Part shown: positions 11,025 to 17,237 of the stretch, piece by piece
Layout of the letters: each line of letters opens with the position of its first letter
Numbering within the stretch: position 1 is the stretch's first letter
Assembly: GCA_014729145.1 (NCBI GenBank)
Contig: WJKL01000106.1
Coordinates: 1 to 17,237, forward strand
Reading direction: 5' to 3'
DNA length: 17,237 bases
Source of the DNA: Candidatus Woesearchaeota archaeon
GTDB lineage: Archaea > Nanobdellota > Nanobdellia > Woesearchaeales > WJKL01
Notes under the pieces: generated by a model
The model's input: only the letters and a program-made list of their open reading frames with translations
The model's database searches: none
What the model was told of the DNA's origin: nothing
Translations under genes and position numbers: made by a program

Positions 11025-12194
11025 ATGAAAAAAAGAGGAAAGAAAAACGTATTCAGGCTGGGGCTGACAAGTCTTTTTACTGATATAAGTTCTGAGATGA
11101 TCTTTCCTGTTCTTCCTTTATTTCTAACCACTGTCCTGAATGCACCTATGTCTATAGTCGGGCTGATAGAAGGTATTGCAGAAGCAACTGCCTCATTCCT
11201 AAAGCTTGCATCAGGGTGGTTCTCTGACAAATTTGGAAAGAAAAAATCAATAGTCATTGGAGGCTATTCATTATCCACTATAACTAAACCAATTCTTGCT
11301 GTTGCATCCCATTGGACCCATGTTCTGGGAGTAAGATTTTTTGACAGGGTTGGAAAAGGTATAAGAGATTCTCCAAGAGATGCTCTGCTTGCAGCTTCAG
11401 TAAACAAAAAAACAAGAGGAAAAAGCTTTGGCCTTCACAGAGCTCTGGATACAACAGGAGCGATAATCGGTACGATAATTGCTTTTCTTCTATTGAGATT
11501 ATATTCTGGGGATTCTTTTAGATTGATATTCCTGCTTTCATTTATCCCAGGAGTTATTGCTGTTCTGATCCTGATATTTGGTGTAAAAGAAAAAGACCAC
11601 AAAAAAGATCACAAATTTAAGTTTAATTTCAGCAAACTTAATTCTAATCTTAAAAAATTTCTTTTTATTATTGTTATTTTTAATTTGGCAAACTTCAGTT
11701 ATGCTTTCTTTTTACTTAGAGCCAAAAACATAGGTGTATTGATCTCTTTAATTCCGCTGATATATCTTGTATATAATCTGATGTATGCATTTTTCTCAGT
11801 TCCTGCTGGAAAGATATCAGATAAAATAGGAAGAAAACCTGTATTATTTTCAGGGTTCCTGCTGTTTGGACTTACTGCACTTGGCTTTGCATTTATCGCC
11901 AACAGAATAACTATCTGGATATTGTTTGGATTATATGGTCTGTTTATGGCCATAACAGAAGGAGTCTCCAGAGCCTTTGTCTCTGATCTTTCAAATAAGA
12001 ATATAAGGGGCACTGCCCTGGGAACATACCACATGCTGGTCGGATTGACTGTTTTTCCTGCAAATCTCATCGGAGGTTTTCTCTGGGATGCGATAAATGT
12101 CCAGTCTCCTTTTATCTATGCTGCTGCATTGTCAATATTATCTTCATTTTTGCTGTTGTTTTTGATTAAAAACAACCATAAAAAAGCAATGTGA
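11025..12194 (+). CDS. Major facilitator superfamily transporter
   Basis: 389-residue permease with about 12 membrane helices in two halves split by a charged loop around residues 190-205 (KEKDHKKDHKF). MFS motif A appears as GWFSDKFGKKKS after helix 2 and again in the second half as GKISDKIGRKP. FTDISSEMIFPVLPLF in helix 1 and GKGIRDSPRDALLA between helices 4 and 5 mark a subgroup common in prokaryotes but with no settled substrate that I know of. A TATA-like GATATAAAA at 10989-10997 gives a promoter about 30 bp before the ATG. A broken chaB lies 5 nt downstream. Confidence 0.9.
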   Translation: MKKRGKKNVFRLGLTSLFTDISSEMIFPVLPLFLTTVLNAPMSIVGLIEGIAEATASFLKLASGWFSDKFGKKKSIVIGGYSLSTITKPILAVASHWTHVLGVRFFDRVGKGIRDSPRDALLAASVNKKTRGKSFGLHRALDTTGAIIGTIIAFLLLRLYSGDSFRLIFLLSFIPGVIAVLILIFGVKEKDHKKDHKFKFNFSKLNSNLKKFLFIIVIFNLANFSYAFFLLRAKNIGVLISLIPLIYLVYNLMYAFFSVPAGKISDKIGRKPVLFSGFLLFGLTALGFAFIANRITIWILFGLYGLFMAITEGVSRAFVSDLSNKNIRGTALGTYHMLVGLTVFPANLIGGFLWDAINVQSPFIYAAALSILSSFLLLFLIKNNHKKAM

Positions 12195-12199
12195 TAAAA

Positions 12200-12422
12200 A
12201 TGCCCTACAAAAACAATAAAGAACTATCCAAAAATATAAGAAAAAACCTTCCTCAGGGAGCCCAGACTATATACAGAAAAGCATAATAATGCCTACAAGC
12301 AGTATAAAACCTCAGAGAAAAGAAAAGAAAAATCCTCAAGAGAGGAAACTGCACATAAAGTTGCCTGGAATGCGGTTAAAAAATCATACAAAAAGAAAAA
12401 AGACATGTGGGTCAGGAGATAA
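12200..12422 (+). pseudogene. chaB: ChaB-family protein gene, broken by a frameshift
   Basis: The frame from ATG 12200 reads MPYKNNKELSKNIRKNLPQ and then GAQTIYRKA before hitting TAA at 12284. The frame with period offset 12285 continues directly as NNAYKQYKTSEKRKEK, then SREETAHKVAWNAVKKSY and KKDMWVRR, stopping at TAA 12420. Together they match the whole ChaB family (MPYxxxxELP...LPxxAQxIYxxAFNxAWxQY...EETAHxVAWxAVK...W), about 74 residues. The join lacks the one aromatic residue expected after KA, so the simplest reading is loss of 2 nt in a TATAAT-like stretch. ChaB is a putative regulator of cation transport in bacteria. A sequencing or assembly error is possible, as the rest of the gene is intact. 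Confidence 0.85.
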
Positions 12423-12435
12423 GATAAAAAAGAAA

Positions 12436-12445
12436 TTAATATATA
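12436..12445 (+). promoter_or_regulatory. TATA box for the 32-residue Cys-rich peptide
   Basis: TTAATATATA lies 25-34 bp before the ATG at 12470 with no SD between them, so a leaderless transcript is plausible and helps support this very short gene. Confidence 0.4.
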
Positions 12446-12469
12446 CAACAACAGCCTAATACCTATAAA

Positions 12470-12568
12470 ATGCCAATATGTCCACAATGCAAAAGAGAAG
12501 TTAAAGATGTCTGCCCTAAATGCGGCAAATGCATGCGCTGCTGCAGATGCAACAAGCCTGAAAAATAA
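12470..12568 (+). CDS. 32-residue Cys-rich zinc-ribbon peptide
   Basis: The frame encodes MPICPQCKREVKDVCPKCGK followed by CMRCCRCNKPEK. Two CxxC pairs (CPQC and CPKC) would bind one zinc. A further CxxCCxC cluster echoes the mini-protein at 8388 (CSRCGCCSGCCKC). Eight Cys in 32 residues in this order are unlikely in random AT-rich sequence. A TATA box sits at leaderless spacing. It ends 9 nt before the end of the convergent SLC13-type gene. Function unknown. Confidence 0.6.
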   Translation: MPICPQCKREVKDVCPKCGKCMRCCRCNKPEK

Positions 12569-12577
12569 TAATCAATT

Positions 12578-14338
12578 CTAAAGCCCCCATATCAATGTGA
12601 TCAGGTATGTGCTTGCAAATAATAATATAAGATTTAAAGGGGCTCCTATTTTCAAAAAGTCAGTAAATTTGTAGTTTCCTGCAGTATACACCATCGTATT
12701 TGTCTGATATCCAATTGGAGTAAGGAAAGAGGTTGATGCTGCAAACATGACTGCAGCCACAAACGCAAAGGGATTCAATCCCAGTGTTGTAGAAACACTC
12801 AAACCTAAAGGCACCATTACAATGACTGCTGCATTGTTGGATATTATCTCTGTCAATAATGTAGTTATCAGATAAAACAACCCCAATAAAATTATCGGAG
12901 GTACATTTCCTGATATTTTGACAATTCCATCAGCCAACAGATTTATTGTTCCTGTATTTGTCATTGCAATTCCCAAAGGGATGATACCTGCAAGAAGAAA
13001 AATAATTCTCCAGTTTACTGCTTTATATCCTTCATCAAGAGTAAGTACTCTAAATAAAACCATTAACACAACTCCTGTTAAAGCAGCAGCCATTATAGAA
13101 ACTATATTAAAACTTGCTAACAAAACAACCAATGCAAGAATTCCAAGAGCGTATTTCATCTTGTCTGTTCTGTAAGGCCCCTGCACTTCTCCAATATATA
13201 TAAGATCATCACTCATCTTCAGCAGGTCCATTGTTTCTTTTTTTCCTTTTAATAATAGAATATCTGCAAATTTTAATCTTAAAGAACTTATGCTTCTCCT
13301 AATCTTCTTCTCTCCTCTTTTCAGCGCAAGAACAACTGCATTATATCTGTCCTTAAAACCAAATGATCTCAAAGTTCTATTGACCAAAGAAGAATTTTCT
13401 GATATCATGAACTGCTCTAAAATATATTTGTCTTTCTTTTTCAAAAATCTTGCACTTGGCCTTATCTTGACCAATCCTGCTCTGTCTGCCCTCAATAATT
13501 CAAGCCTGCTTCCGCGAATAACCAACGTATCATTCGGCTTTATATTTTTGTTTTCCAGTCTTCTCTTGAATTTTCTTCCGCCCCTTGTGACCCTCATTAT
13601 CTTAATATTATAATCTTTTAATTTGTTTTCTTTGACTTTTTGATAAATTATAGGGGATTCTGCAGGAATTATTGCATCTGCAGTGTATTTTAATTTTTTA
13701 TAAGGGTCTGTAATACCTCTCTGGGCTTTTCTTGAAGGAAGCATGAATCTTCCCACTAAAAAGAAATATAATGCAACAATAGCAAAAACAATTATTCCTA
13801 GTTTGGTTATCTCGAACAGACCAATCGGTTCAAACCCTGCTCTTACATAGATATCATTTGCAAGTATGTTTGTGCTTGTTCCTAGAAGTGTTAAAGTGCC
13901 TGCAGCCATAGATATATAAGACAAAGGAATCAACAATTGAGTAGCATAAGTTTTTGTCTTTTCAGTCAGATCCATCACCATAGGAAGCAGTATTGATACA
14001 GAAGCAGTATTGTTTATCAATCCTCCAAGAGGACTTATCATGATTATAGAGCCAAGCTGTTTTGACATGGTCTTTGCAAACTTCAACATCTTCTCTCCCA
14101 GAATATGCACTACCCCTGTCTTTTGTATACCAGCAGAGATGATAAACATAGATAACACAGTTATAGTTGCAGGATTTGCAAACCCAGAAACACCTTCAGC
14201 AGGACTTACTAATCCTGTAAGCATAAGAACAACAATAGTCATTAATGCAACTGTATCATATGTAAATTTTTCAGTTGCAAATAAATAAAGGATAGCTGCA
14301 GTAATCAATATGACCAAGACCATCTCAAAAGTTATCAT
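12578..14338 (-). CDS. SLC13-type anion permease with two TrkA-C-like domains
   Basis: 586-residue secondary transporter of the ion transporter/SLC13 (DASS) superfamily, probably importing an anion such as sulfate or a dicarboxylate with Na+ or H+. The two inverted-repeat signatures are visible: GGLINNTASVSILLPMVMDL (residues about 105-124) and LTEIISNNAAVIVMVPL in the second half, each with an SNT/NNT-like substrate loop. SFLTPIGYQTNTMVY near the C-terminus is also typical. Residues about 220-390, between the membrane halves, form two soluble RCK C-terminal (TrkA-C)-like domains containing NDTLVIRGSRLELLRAD and a second copy ending in DILLLKGKKETMDLL; in other members these bind regulatory nucleotides or ions. 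TATA at leaderless spacing lies upstream. Confidence 0.92.
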   Translation of the reverse strand: MITFEMVLVILITAAILYLFATEKFTYDTVALMTIVVLMLTGLVSPAEGVSGFANPATITVLSMFIISAGIQKTGVVHILGEKMLKFAKTMSKQLGSIIMISPLGGLINNTASVSILLPMVMDLTEKTKTYATQLLIPLSYISMAAGTLTLLGTSTNILANDIYVRAGFEPIGLFEITKLGIIVFAIVALYFFLVGRFMLPSRKAQRGITDPYKKLKYTADAIIPAESPIIYQKVKENKLKDYNIKIMRVTRGGRKFKRRLENKNIKPNDTLVIRGSRLELLRADRAGLVKIRPSARFLKKKDKYILEQFMISENSSLVNRTLRSFGFKDRYNAVVLALKRGEKKIRRSISSLRLKFADILLLKGKKETMDLLKMSDDLIYIGEVQGPYRTDKMKYALGILALVVLLASFNIVSIMAAALTGVVLMVLFRVLTLDEGYKAVNWRIIFLLAGIIPLGIAMTNTGTINLLADGIVKISGNVPPIILLGLFYLITTLLTEIISNNAAVIVMVPLGLSVSTTLGLNPFAFVAAVMFAASTSFLTPIGYQTNTMVYTAGNYKFTDFLKIGAPLNLILLFASTYLITLIWGL

Positions 14339-14355
14339 ATTAGAACATATTAGAA
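14336..14355 (-). repeat. Tandem 10-bp direct repeat at the start of the SLC13-type gene
   Basis: CATATTAGAA occurs twice in a row (14336-14345 and 14346-14355), covering the start codon and the bases just upstream, between it and the TATA box. The spacing equals one DNA helical turn, so it could be a repressor site, or it may be chance in AT-rich DNA. Confidence 0.5.
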
Positions 14356-14362
14356 CTTCTGG

Positions 14363-14369
14363 TATATAA
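14363..14369 (-). promoter_or_regulatory. TATA box for the SLC13-type gene
   Basis: TTATATA on the minus strand lies 25-31 bp from the ATG at 14338, giving a leaderless transcript. Confidence 0.5.
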
Positions 14370-14406
14370 GATTTTTTGTAATGTTAGGATAAGAACCATA
14401 GATAAA

Positions 14407-14420
14407 TTTAAATATATTTA
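14407..14420 (+). promoter_or_regulatory. TATA box for the TauE/SafE-type gene
   Basis: TTTAAATATATTTA is a palindromic AT element just upstream of the start. It predicts a transcript start near 14434-14440, which favours the second ATG (14437) as a leaderless start. Confidence 0.5.
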
Positions 14421-14430
14421 AAAAATTTTA

Positions 14431-15210
14431 ATGTTAATGAGCACAGAATTCATCATCCTGATTGTATTGATATCTTTCATCCTTGAATTCATAGATGTTT
14501 CTTCAGGCATGGGTTTTGGAATTATGACCCCTGTTCTTATACTTCTGGGATTTCATCCTCTAGAGGCTATCCCTGCTGTTCTTGCAATGAGCATGGTCTT
14601 TGGCCTAGTCGGAGGATTTTTCCATCAAAAATTCAAAAATGTAAGCTTTGGAAAAAGAACCCAGGCCTGGAAAGTGACCTCTGCTTTGTCTTTTTTCGGT
14701 ATAATAGGGGTTTTGATTGGAGTTTTTGTCGCTGTTGAGCTTCCTGAAAGGTTCTTAAAGATATACATCGGTGTGCTTATAATAATAATCGGAATAATAC
14801 TGTTGTTTAATTTCAAGAAAAAAGGGAATGAAAGACATCTTTCCTGGCCAAAGATAACTTTTTTTGGACTTATTTCTGCATTTAACAAAGGTGTTGCAGG
14901 CGGAGGCTATGGTCCTGTACTTACTGGGGGCCAGATGATTTCAGGGGTAAGAAGCAAACACGCAGTCGGGATAACAACGCTGACCGAAGGAATAATAAGC
15001 ACAGTAGGTACTTTTACTTATATGTTGATTGAGGGGCCTTCAAATTTCAACTGGATATTGATCGCCTCTTTATTAGTCGGAGGAATTATGTCAATACCTT
15101 TTGCAACTTACATTGTAAGAAAAATACCTCCTGAAGTGATGAGAAGAACCATTTCTGTGATAAGTATATTATTGGGTGTAGCTGTATTGGTCCAGGTTTT
15201 TGTTTTCTAA
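14431..15210 (+). CDS. TauE/SafE-family sulfite/anion permease
   Basis: 259-residue membrane protein with about eight helices in two related halves. The first repeat is GMGFGIMTPVLILLGFHPLEA and the second is NKGVAGGGYGPVLTGGQMISG; the G-x-G/GGGYGP loops with a following Pro are characteristic of the TauE/SafE (DUF81) family. Members export sulfite, sulfoacetate or other small anions, or import them; direction and substrate cannot be told here. The start may be ATG 14431 or ATG 14437; the TATA position favours 14437, which removes two residues. It is divergent from the SLC13-type anion permease, so the two may handle related sulfur anions. That is inference. Confidence 0.92.
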   Translation: MLMSTEFIILIVLISFILEFIDVSSGMGFGIMTPVLILLGFHPLEAIPAVLAMSMVFGLVGGFFHQKFKNVSFGKRTQAWKVTSALSFFGIIGVLIGVFVAVELPERFLKIYIGVLIIIIGIILLFNFKKKGNERHLSWPKITFFGLISAFNKGVAGGGYGPVLTGGQMISGVRSKHAVGITTLTEGIISTVGTFTYMLIEGPSNFNWILIASLLVGGIMSIPFATYIVRKIPPEVMRRTISVISILLGVAVLVQVFVF

Positions 15211-15255
15211 AATAAATTCCAAAAATTTATTAAGGAGTTCTTTGAAAGAAAAAAC

Positions 15256-15846
15256 ATGCTTAAAAAATATGTGGTGTTAGATCTGGAAACAACAGGACTT
15301 TCTAAACATTATCACAAGATTACAGAGATAGCTGCAGTCAAGATAAAAAACAACAAAATAACAGAAAAATTTGAAGAGCTTGTAAATCCCAATGTAAAGA
15401 TACCTTCATTCATAACAAGACTGACTGGAATAACAAACAAGATGGTAAAAAATAAGCCAAACATAAAACAAATTCTTCCGGAATTCCTTGATTTCTTGGA
15501 AGAAGATATGATTATAGCGCACAATGCTACTTTTGACCATGGATTTCTTAATGAAAACGCAAAAAAACATCTTGAACAGGAGCTCTTAAACCAAAGACTG
15601 TGCACAAGAAAGCTTGCCTACAGGCTTCTGAACCATCTTCCAAGCAAAAGGCTCGAAACTATCTGCATACATTATAATATTGAAAATAAAGATGCTCACA
15701 GGGCAATGTCAGACGTAAAGGCAACATATAAAATCTTCAAAAAGTTCAACAACTTATTGCACAAAAAAGGGATAAAAGAAAAAGAAGACATCTTAAAGTT
15801 TGAAAACTCAAGTTTGAGAAAACTAAGAGAAAAAGAACTTGTTTGA
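15256..15846 (+). CDS. DnaQ-like DEDDh 3'-5' exonuclease
   Basis: 196-residue exonuclease of the DNA polymerase III epsilon/PolC type. Exo I is VVLDLETTGL (Asp9, Glu11), Exo II is IIAHNATFDHGFL (Asp94) and Exo III is AHRAMSDVKAT (His148, Asp153), the complete set of two-metal catalytic residues of the DEDDh class. Segments between them (LTGITNKMV and RLETICIHYNI) are also as in this family. The domain ends at about residue 168; a short charged C-terminal extension of about 28 residues ends LRKLREKELV. It could proofread or trim DNA or RNA; archaeal replicative polymerases have their own exonuclease, so repair or RNA processing is as likely. AAATTTATT at 15222-15230 lies about 26-34 bp upstream as a TATA-like element. 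Confidence 0.93.
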   Translation: MLKKYVVLDLETTGLSKHYHKITEIAAVKIKNNKITEKFEELVNPNVKIPSFITRLTGITNKMVKNKPNIKQILPEFLDFLEEDMIIAHNATFDHGFLNENAKKHLEQELLNQRLCTRKLAYRLLNHLPSKRLETICIHYNIENKDAHRAMSDVKATYKIFKKFNNLLHKKGIKEKEDILKFENSSLRKLREKELV

Positions 15847-15872
15847 TTATATTGATTATTCTTGTTTCTTCT

Positions 15873-17237
15873 TCAAGCCAAAACATCTTCATTTCCAGAA
15901 TCAACAACAAACAAGAAAGACTTGTTTATCTTATTTGTCTTTTTGGATATTTTATTGATCTCAGAAAGGTTTTCTACTGGTATTATATGAATATCTCCTC
16001 TTGGAGATTCTTTCAGTCCCTGATAGAATGTATCTGTAATCACTTCTATCTCTGTTGATGCAGGGAATCTTGATTCAGCAATAAGCCTTCTCAAATATCT
16101 TCTTGCTTCATCCTCGTTTTTCTTTTCAACGCATATCCTCAGGGTTATCTTTCCGACCCAGTTCCTATACAGCTGATAAGCGCTCAGCATCGCCAAATCA
16201 TATTTTCTTTCCTTATAGAGATCATCTTCTTTTAATATATTTGGTGAGAGCCACACATGAATATCTTCCTGAGATCCCAGCCCAATATCATTGTTCTTGT
16301 CAAATAAGATCATCCCTGAATCTGCACTTTTTGCAGAGCTGAACAGCCTTTTCAGTTCATATTTGCTGAAATATTTAAGTGAGACAGGCAGAAACAATAT
16401 GTTCGGCTTGAAAAATTGGCCTTCCATCGCTTCCAGTGATGTGCACACCGCGTTTATATAATTTTCAACAGAGACCGAAGCATATGATGTGAATATCCCT
16501 TCTTTTTTGAACTTATCTACAAGATTAGGTATTGCTTTTTTCTCTCTCTTTATCTTTTCCTTGTTGATTTCCATACCCTGTATCTTTTTTCTTTTCTTTA
16601 AATATATTCCCAGGATATTCAGTTCTCCGTTTGGATAGACTAAAGACTTTATTATTGAAAAATTTCCCAGAAGCTTTCTTGAAGATATTACCGGAAGAAG
16701 TATGTTTGGCTTCCATATCTGTTGTTTTGATTCTGAAAGCGATATAACTTTTTTAGCAGCCCATTCAGATAAAGCCAGCAGCAAACCAGACCTTACATAT
16801 CCGCTTTTTGTTTTTAATCTTCTTCTTACTAAAATAAGATAGACCAAAAAAAGGACAATTACAGCTATTATCCCTGAGATAAGATTGACATAAAACATTA
16901 CAAACAAAGAGCCTAAAAAACCGTATAATGAAACAAATTTAGGTATCTTGAATATTGGCCTGAAGCTGACAAAACCAATACTCTGCTCAATAAATACAAC
17001 AAGATTTATCATCGAATAAGCTATAAGGAAAACCATAGTCAATAATGGTGCAACAGTATCAAGGCTTCCAAAGACAAGGGTAATGATTATTATTAAGCTG
17101 GTGAATATGGTTGCGTTCCTTGGCTCTCCTGATTTGCTCTTTTTGGAGAAAAATGAATTAAAGAAAAATATTGAGTTCTCAGACATTGAACTTAAAAGCC
17201 TTGATGCTGCGACAAAAGTTGTTAAAGCACTTGAAAA
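15873..17237 (-). CDS. SLC12-like cation-chloride cotransporter/APC carrier, C-terminal part
   Basis: 455 codons of a membrane transporter; the frame is open to the window edge, so the N-terminal helices lie outside. The visible part begins FSSALTTFVAASRLL, then runs on through GEPRNATIFTSL, GSLDTVAPLLTMVFLIAYSM and FRPIFKIPKFVSLYGFLGSL. These match helices 8-12 of the SLC12 type (LDxxAPLxxxFFLxxYxxIN...FRPxFK). About 290 residues of soluble C-terminal domain follow, related to the SLC12 regulatory tail with its USP-like segments: KPNILLPVISSRKLL, FKPNILFLPVSLKYF and a final LFVVDSGNEDVLA. The ion specificity is unknown; related archaeal proteins include a Methanosarcina NKCC homologue. A Met codon at 17186 is internal, not the start. 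Confidence 0.9.
   Translation of the reverse strand, partial: FSSALTTFVAASRLLSSMSENSIFFFNSFFSKKSKSGEPRNATIFTSLIIIITLVFGSLDTVAPLLTMVFLIAYSMINLVVFIEQSIGFVSFRPIFKIPKFVSLYGFLGSLFVMFYVNLISGIIAVIVLFLVYLILVRRRLKTKSGYVRSGLLLALSEWAAKKVISLSESKQQIWKPNILLPVISSRKLLGNFSIIKSLVYPNGELNILGIYLKKRKKIQGMEINKEKIKREKKAIPNLVDKFKKEGIFTSYASVSVENYINAVCTSLEAMEGQFFKPNILFLPVSLKYFSKYELKRLFSSAKSADSGMILFDKNNDIGLGSQEDIHVWLSPNILKEDDLYKERKYDLAMLSAYQLYRNWVGKITLRICVEKKNEDEARRYLRRLIAESRFPASTEIEVITDTFYQGLKESPRGDIHIIPVENLSEINKISKKTNKINKSFLFVVDSGNEDVLA

Noticed and set aside
12284..12290. Programmed +1 frameshift in chaB
   Set aside because: The GCA-TAA site could allow slippage, but the product would lack a conserved aromatic residue; a 2-nt deletion or sequencing error is simpler. 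Not excluded.
15843..16058. Plus-strand open frame overlapping the SLC12-like gene
   Set aside because: Starts inside the end of the exonuclease gene and runs antisense to a confident transporter tail; no family resemblance.
17187..17237. Possible start of the SLC12-like gene at the Met codon 17186
   Set aside because: The frame stays open to the edge and the upstream residues (ALTTFVAASRLL) fit the family, so the gene is partial instead of short.

Overview
The window looks like chromosomal DNA of an AT-rich archaeon, most likely a DPANN lineage of the Woesearchaeota/Pacearchaeota kind. Three observations point that way. The isoleucyl-tRNA synthetase fragment has the archaeal-style HIGT signature. 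TATA boxes sit 22-32 bp upstream of the first genes of several transcripts, which is the spacing of leaderless archaeal mRNAs, while genes inside operons carry Shine-Dalgarno sites. Many proteins are small, lysine-rich and cysteine-rich. The lineage assignment is an inference from these traits, not from a database search.

Layout. 1-576 (-): 5' part of ileS. 684-1877 (+): an acidic-tailed cold shock protein, a small lysine-rich membrane protein and a basic zinc-ribbon protein. 1930-3195 (+): a tightly overlapping trio of zinc-finger protein, YkgJ-like Fe/Zn-binding protein and RsuA-family pseudouridine synthase. 3184-3779 (-): thioredoxin followed by a ferredoxin-thioredoxin-reductase (FTR) catalytic subunit, overlapping by 4 nt. 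3859-6037 (+): a membrane-anchored extracytoplasmic protein with two thioredoxin folds, then Lgt.

6106-10395 (+): eleven genes, nearly all overlapping or within 3 nt of each other. In order they are PfkB sugar kinase, glutaredoxin, Cys-rich ribbon, thioredoxin reductase, Cys-rich mini-protein, rubredoxin-like protein, a second FTR catalytic subunit, 4Fe-4S ferredoxin, ZIP metal transporter, encapsulated-ferritin-like protein and a DUF2892-type membrane protein. Rubrerythrin follows at 10454-10978 with its own promoter. This is the most interesting part of the window. It looks like a redox and metal island in which ferredoxin electrons could reach protein disulfides through FTR/rubredoxin, next to iron storage and peroxide removal.

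11025-12568 (+): MFS transporter, a frameshifted chaB and a 32-residue Cys-rich peptide. 12578-14338 (-): SLC13-type permease with TrkA-C-like domains. 14431-15210 (+): TauE/SafE-type permease. 15256-15846 (+): DEDDh exonuclease. 15873-17237 (-): C-terminal part of an SLC12-like (cation-chloride cotransporter/APC) carrier that runs off the window.

How the genes may work together: cytoplasmic thiol reduction (two FTRs, Trx, Grx, a TrxR with a degenerate NADPH motif) is paired with an exported thiol-oxidoreductase-like protein and with iron/peroxide handling. This suits an anaerobe with ferredoxin-based metabolism that meets occasional oxidants. I saw no rRNA, tRNA, CRISPR array, insertion sequence or origin. 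No stretch longer than 300 bases lacks a gene; the longest apparent gap, 12195-12577, holds the broken chaB and the 32-residue ORF.
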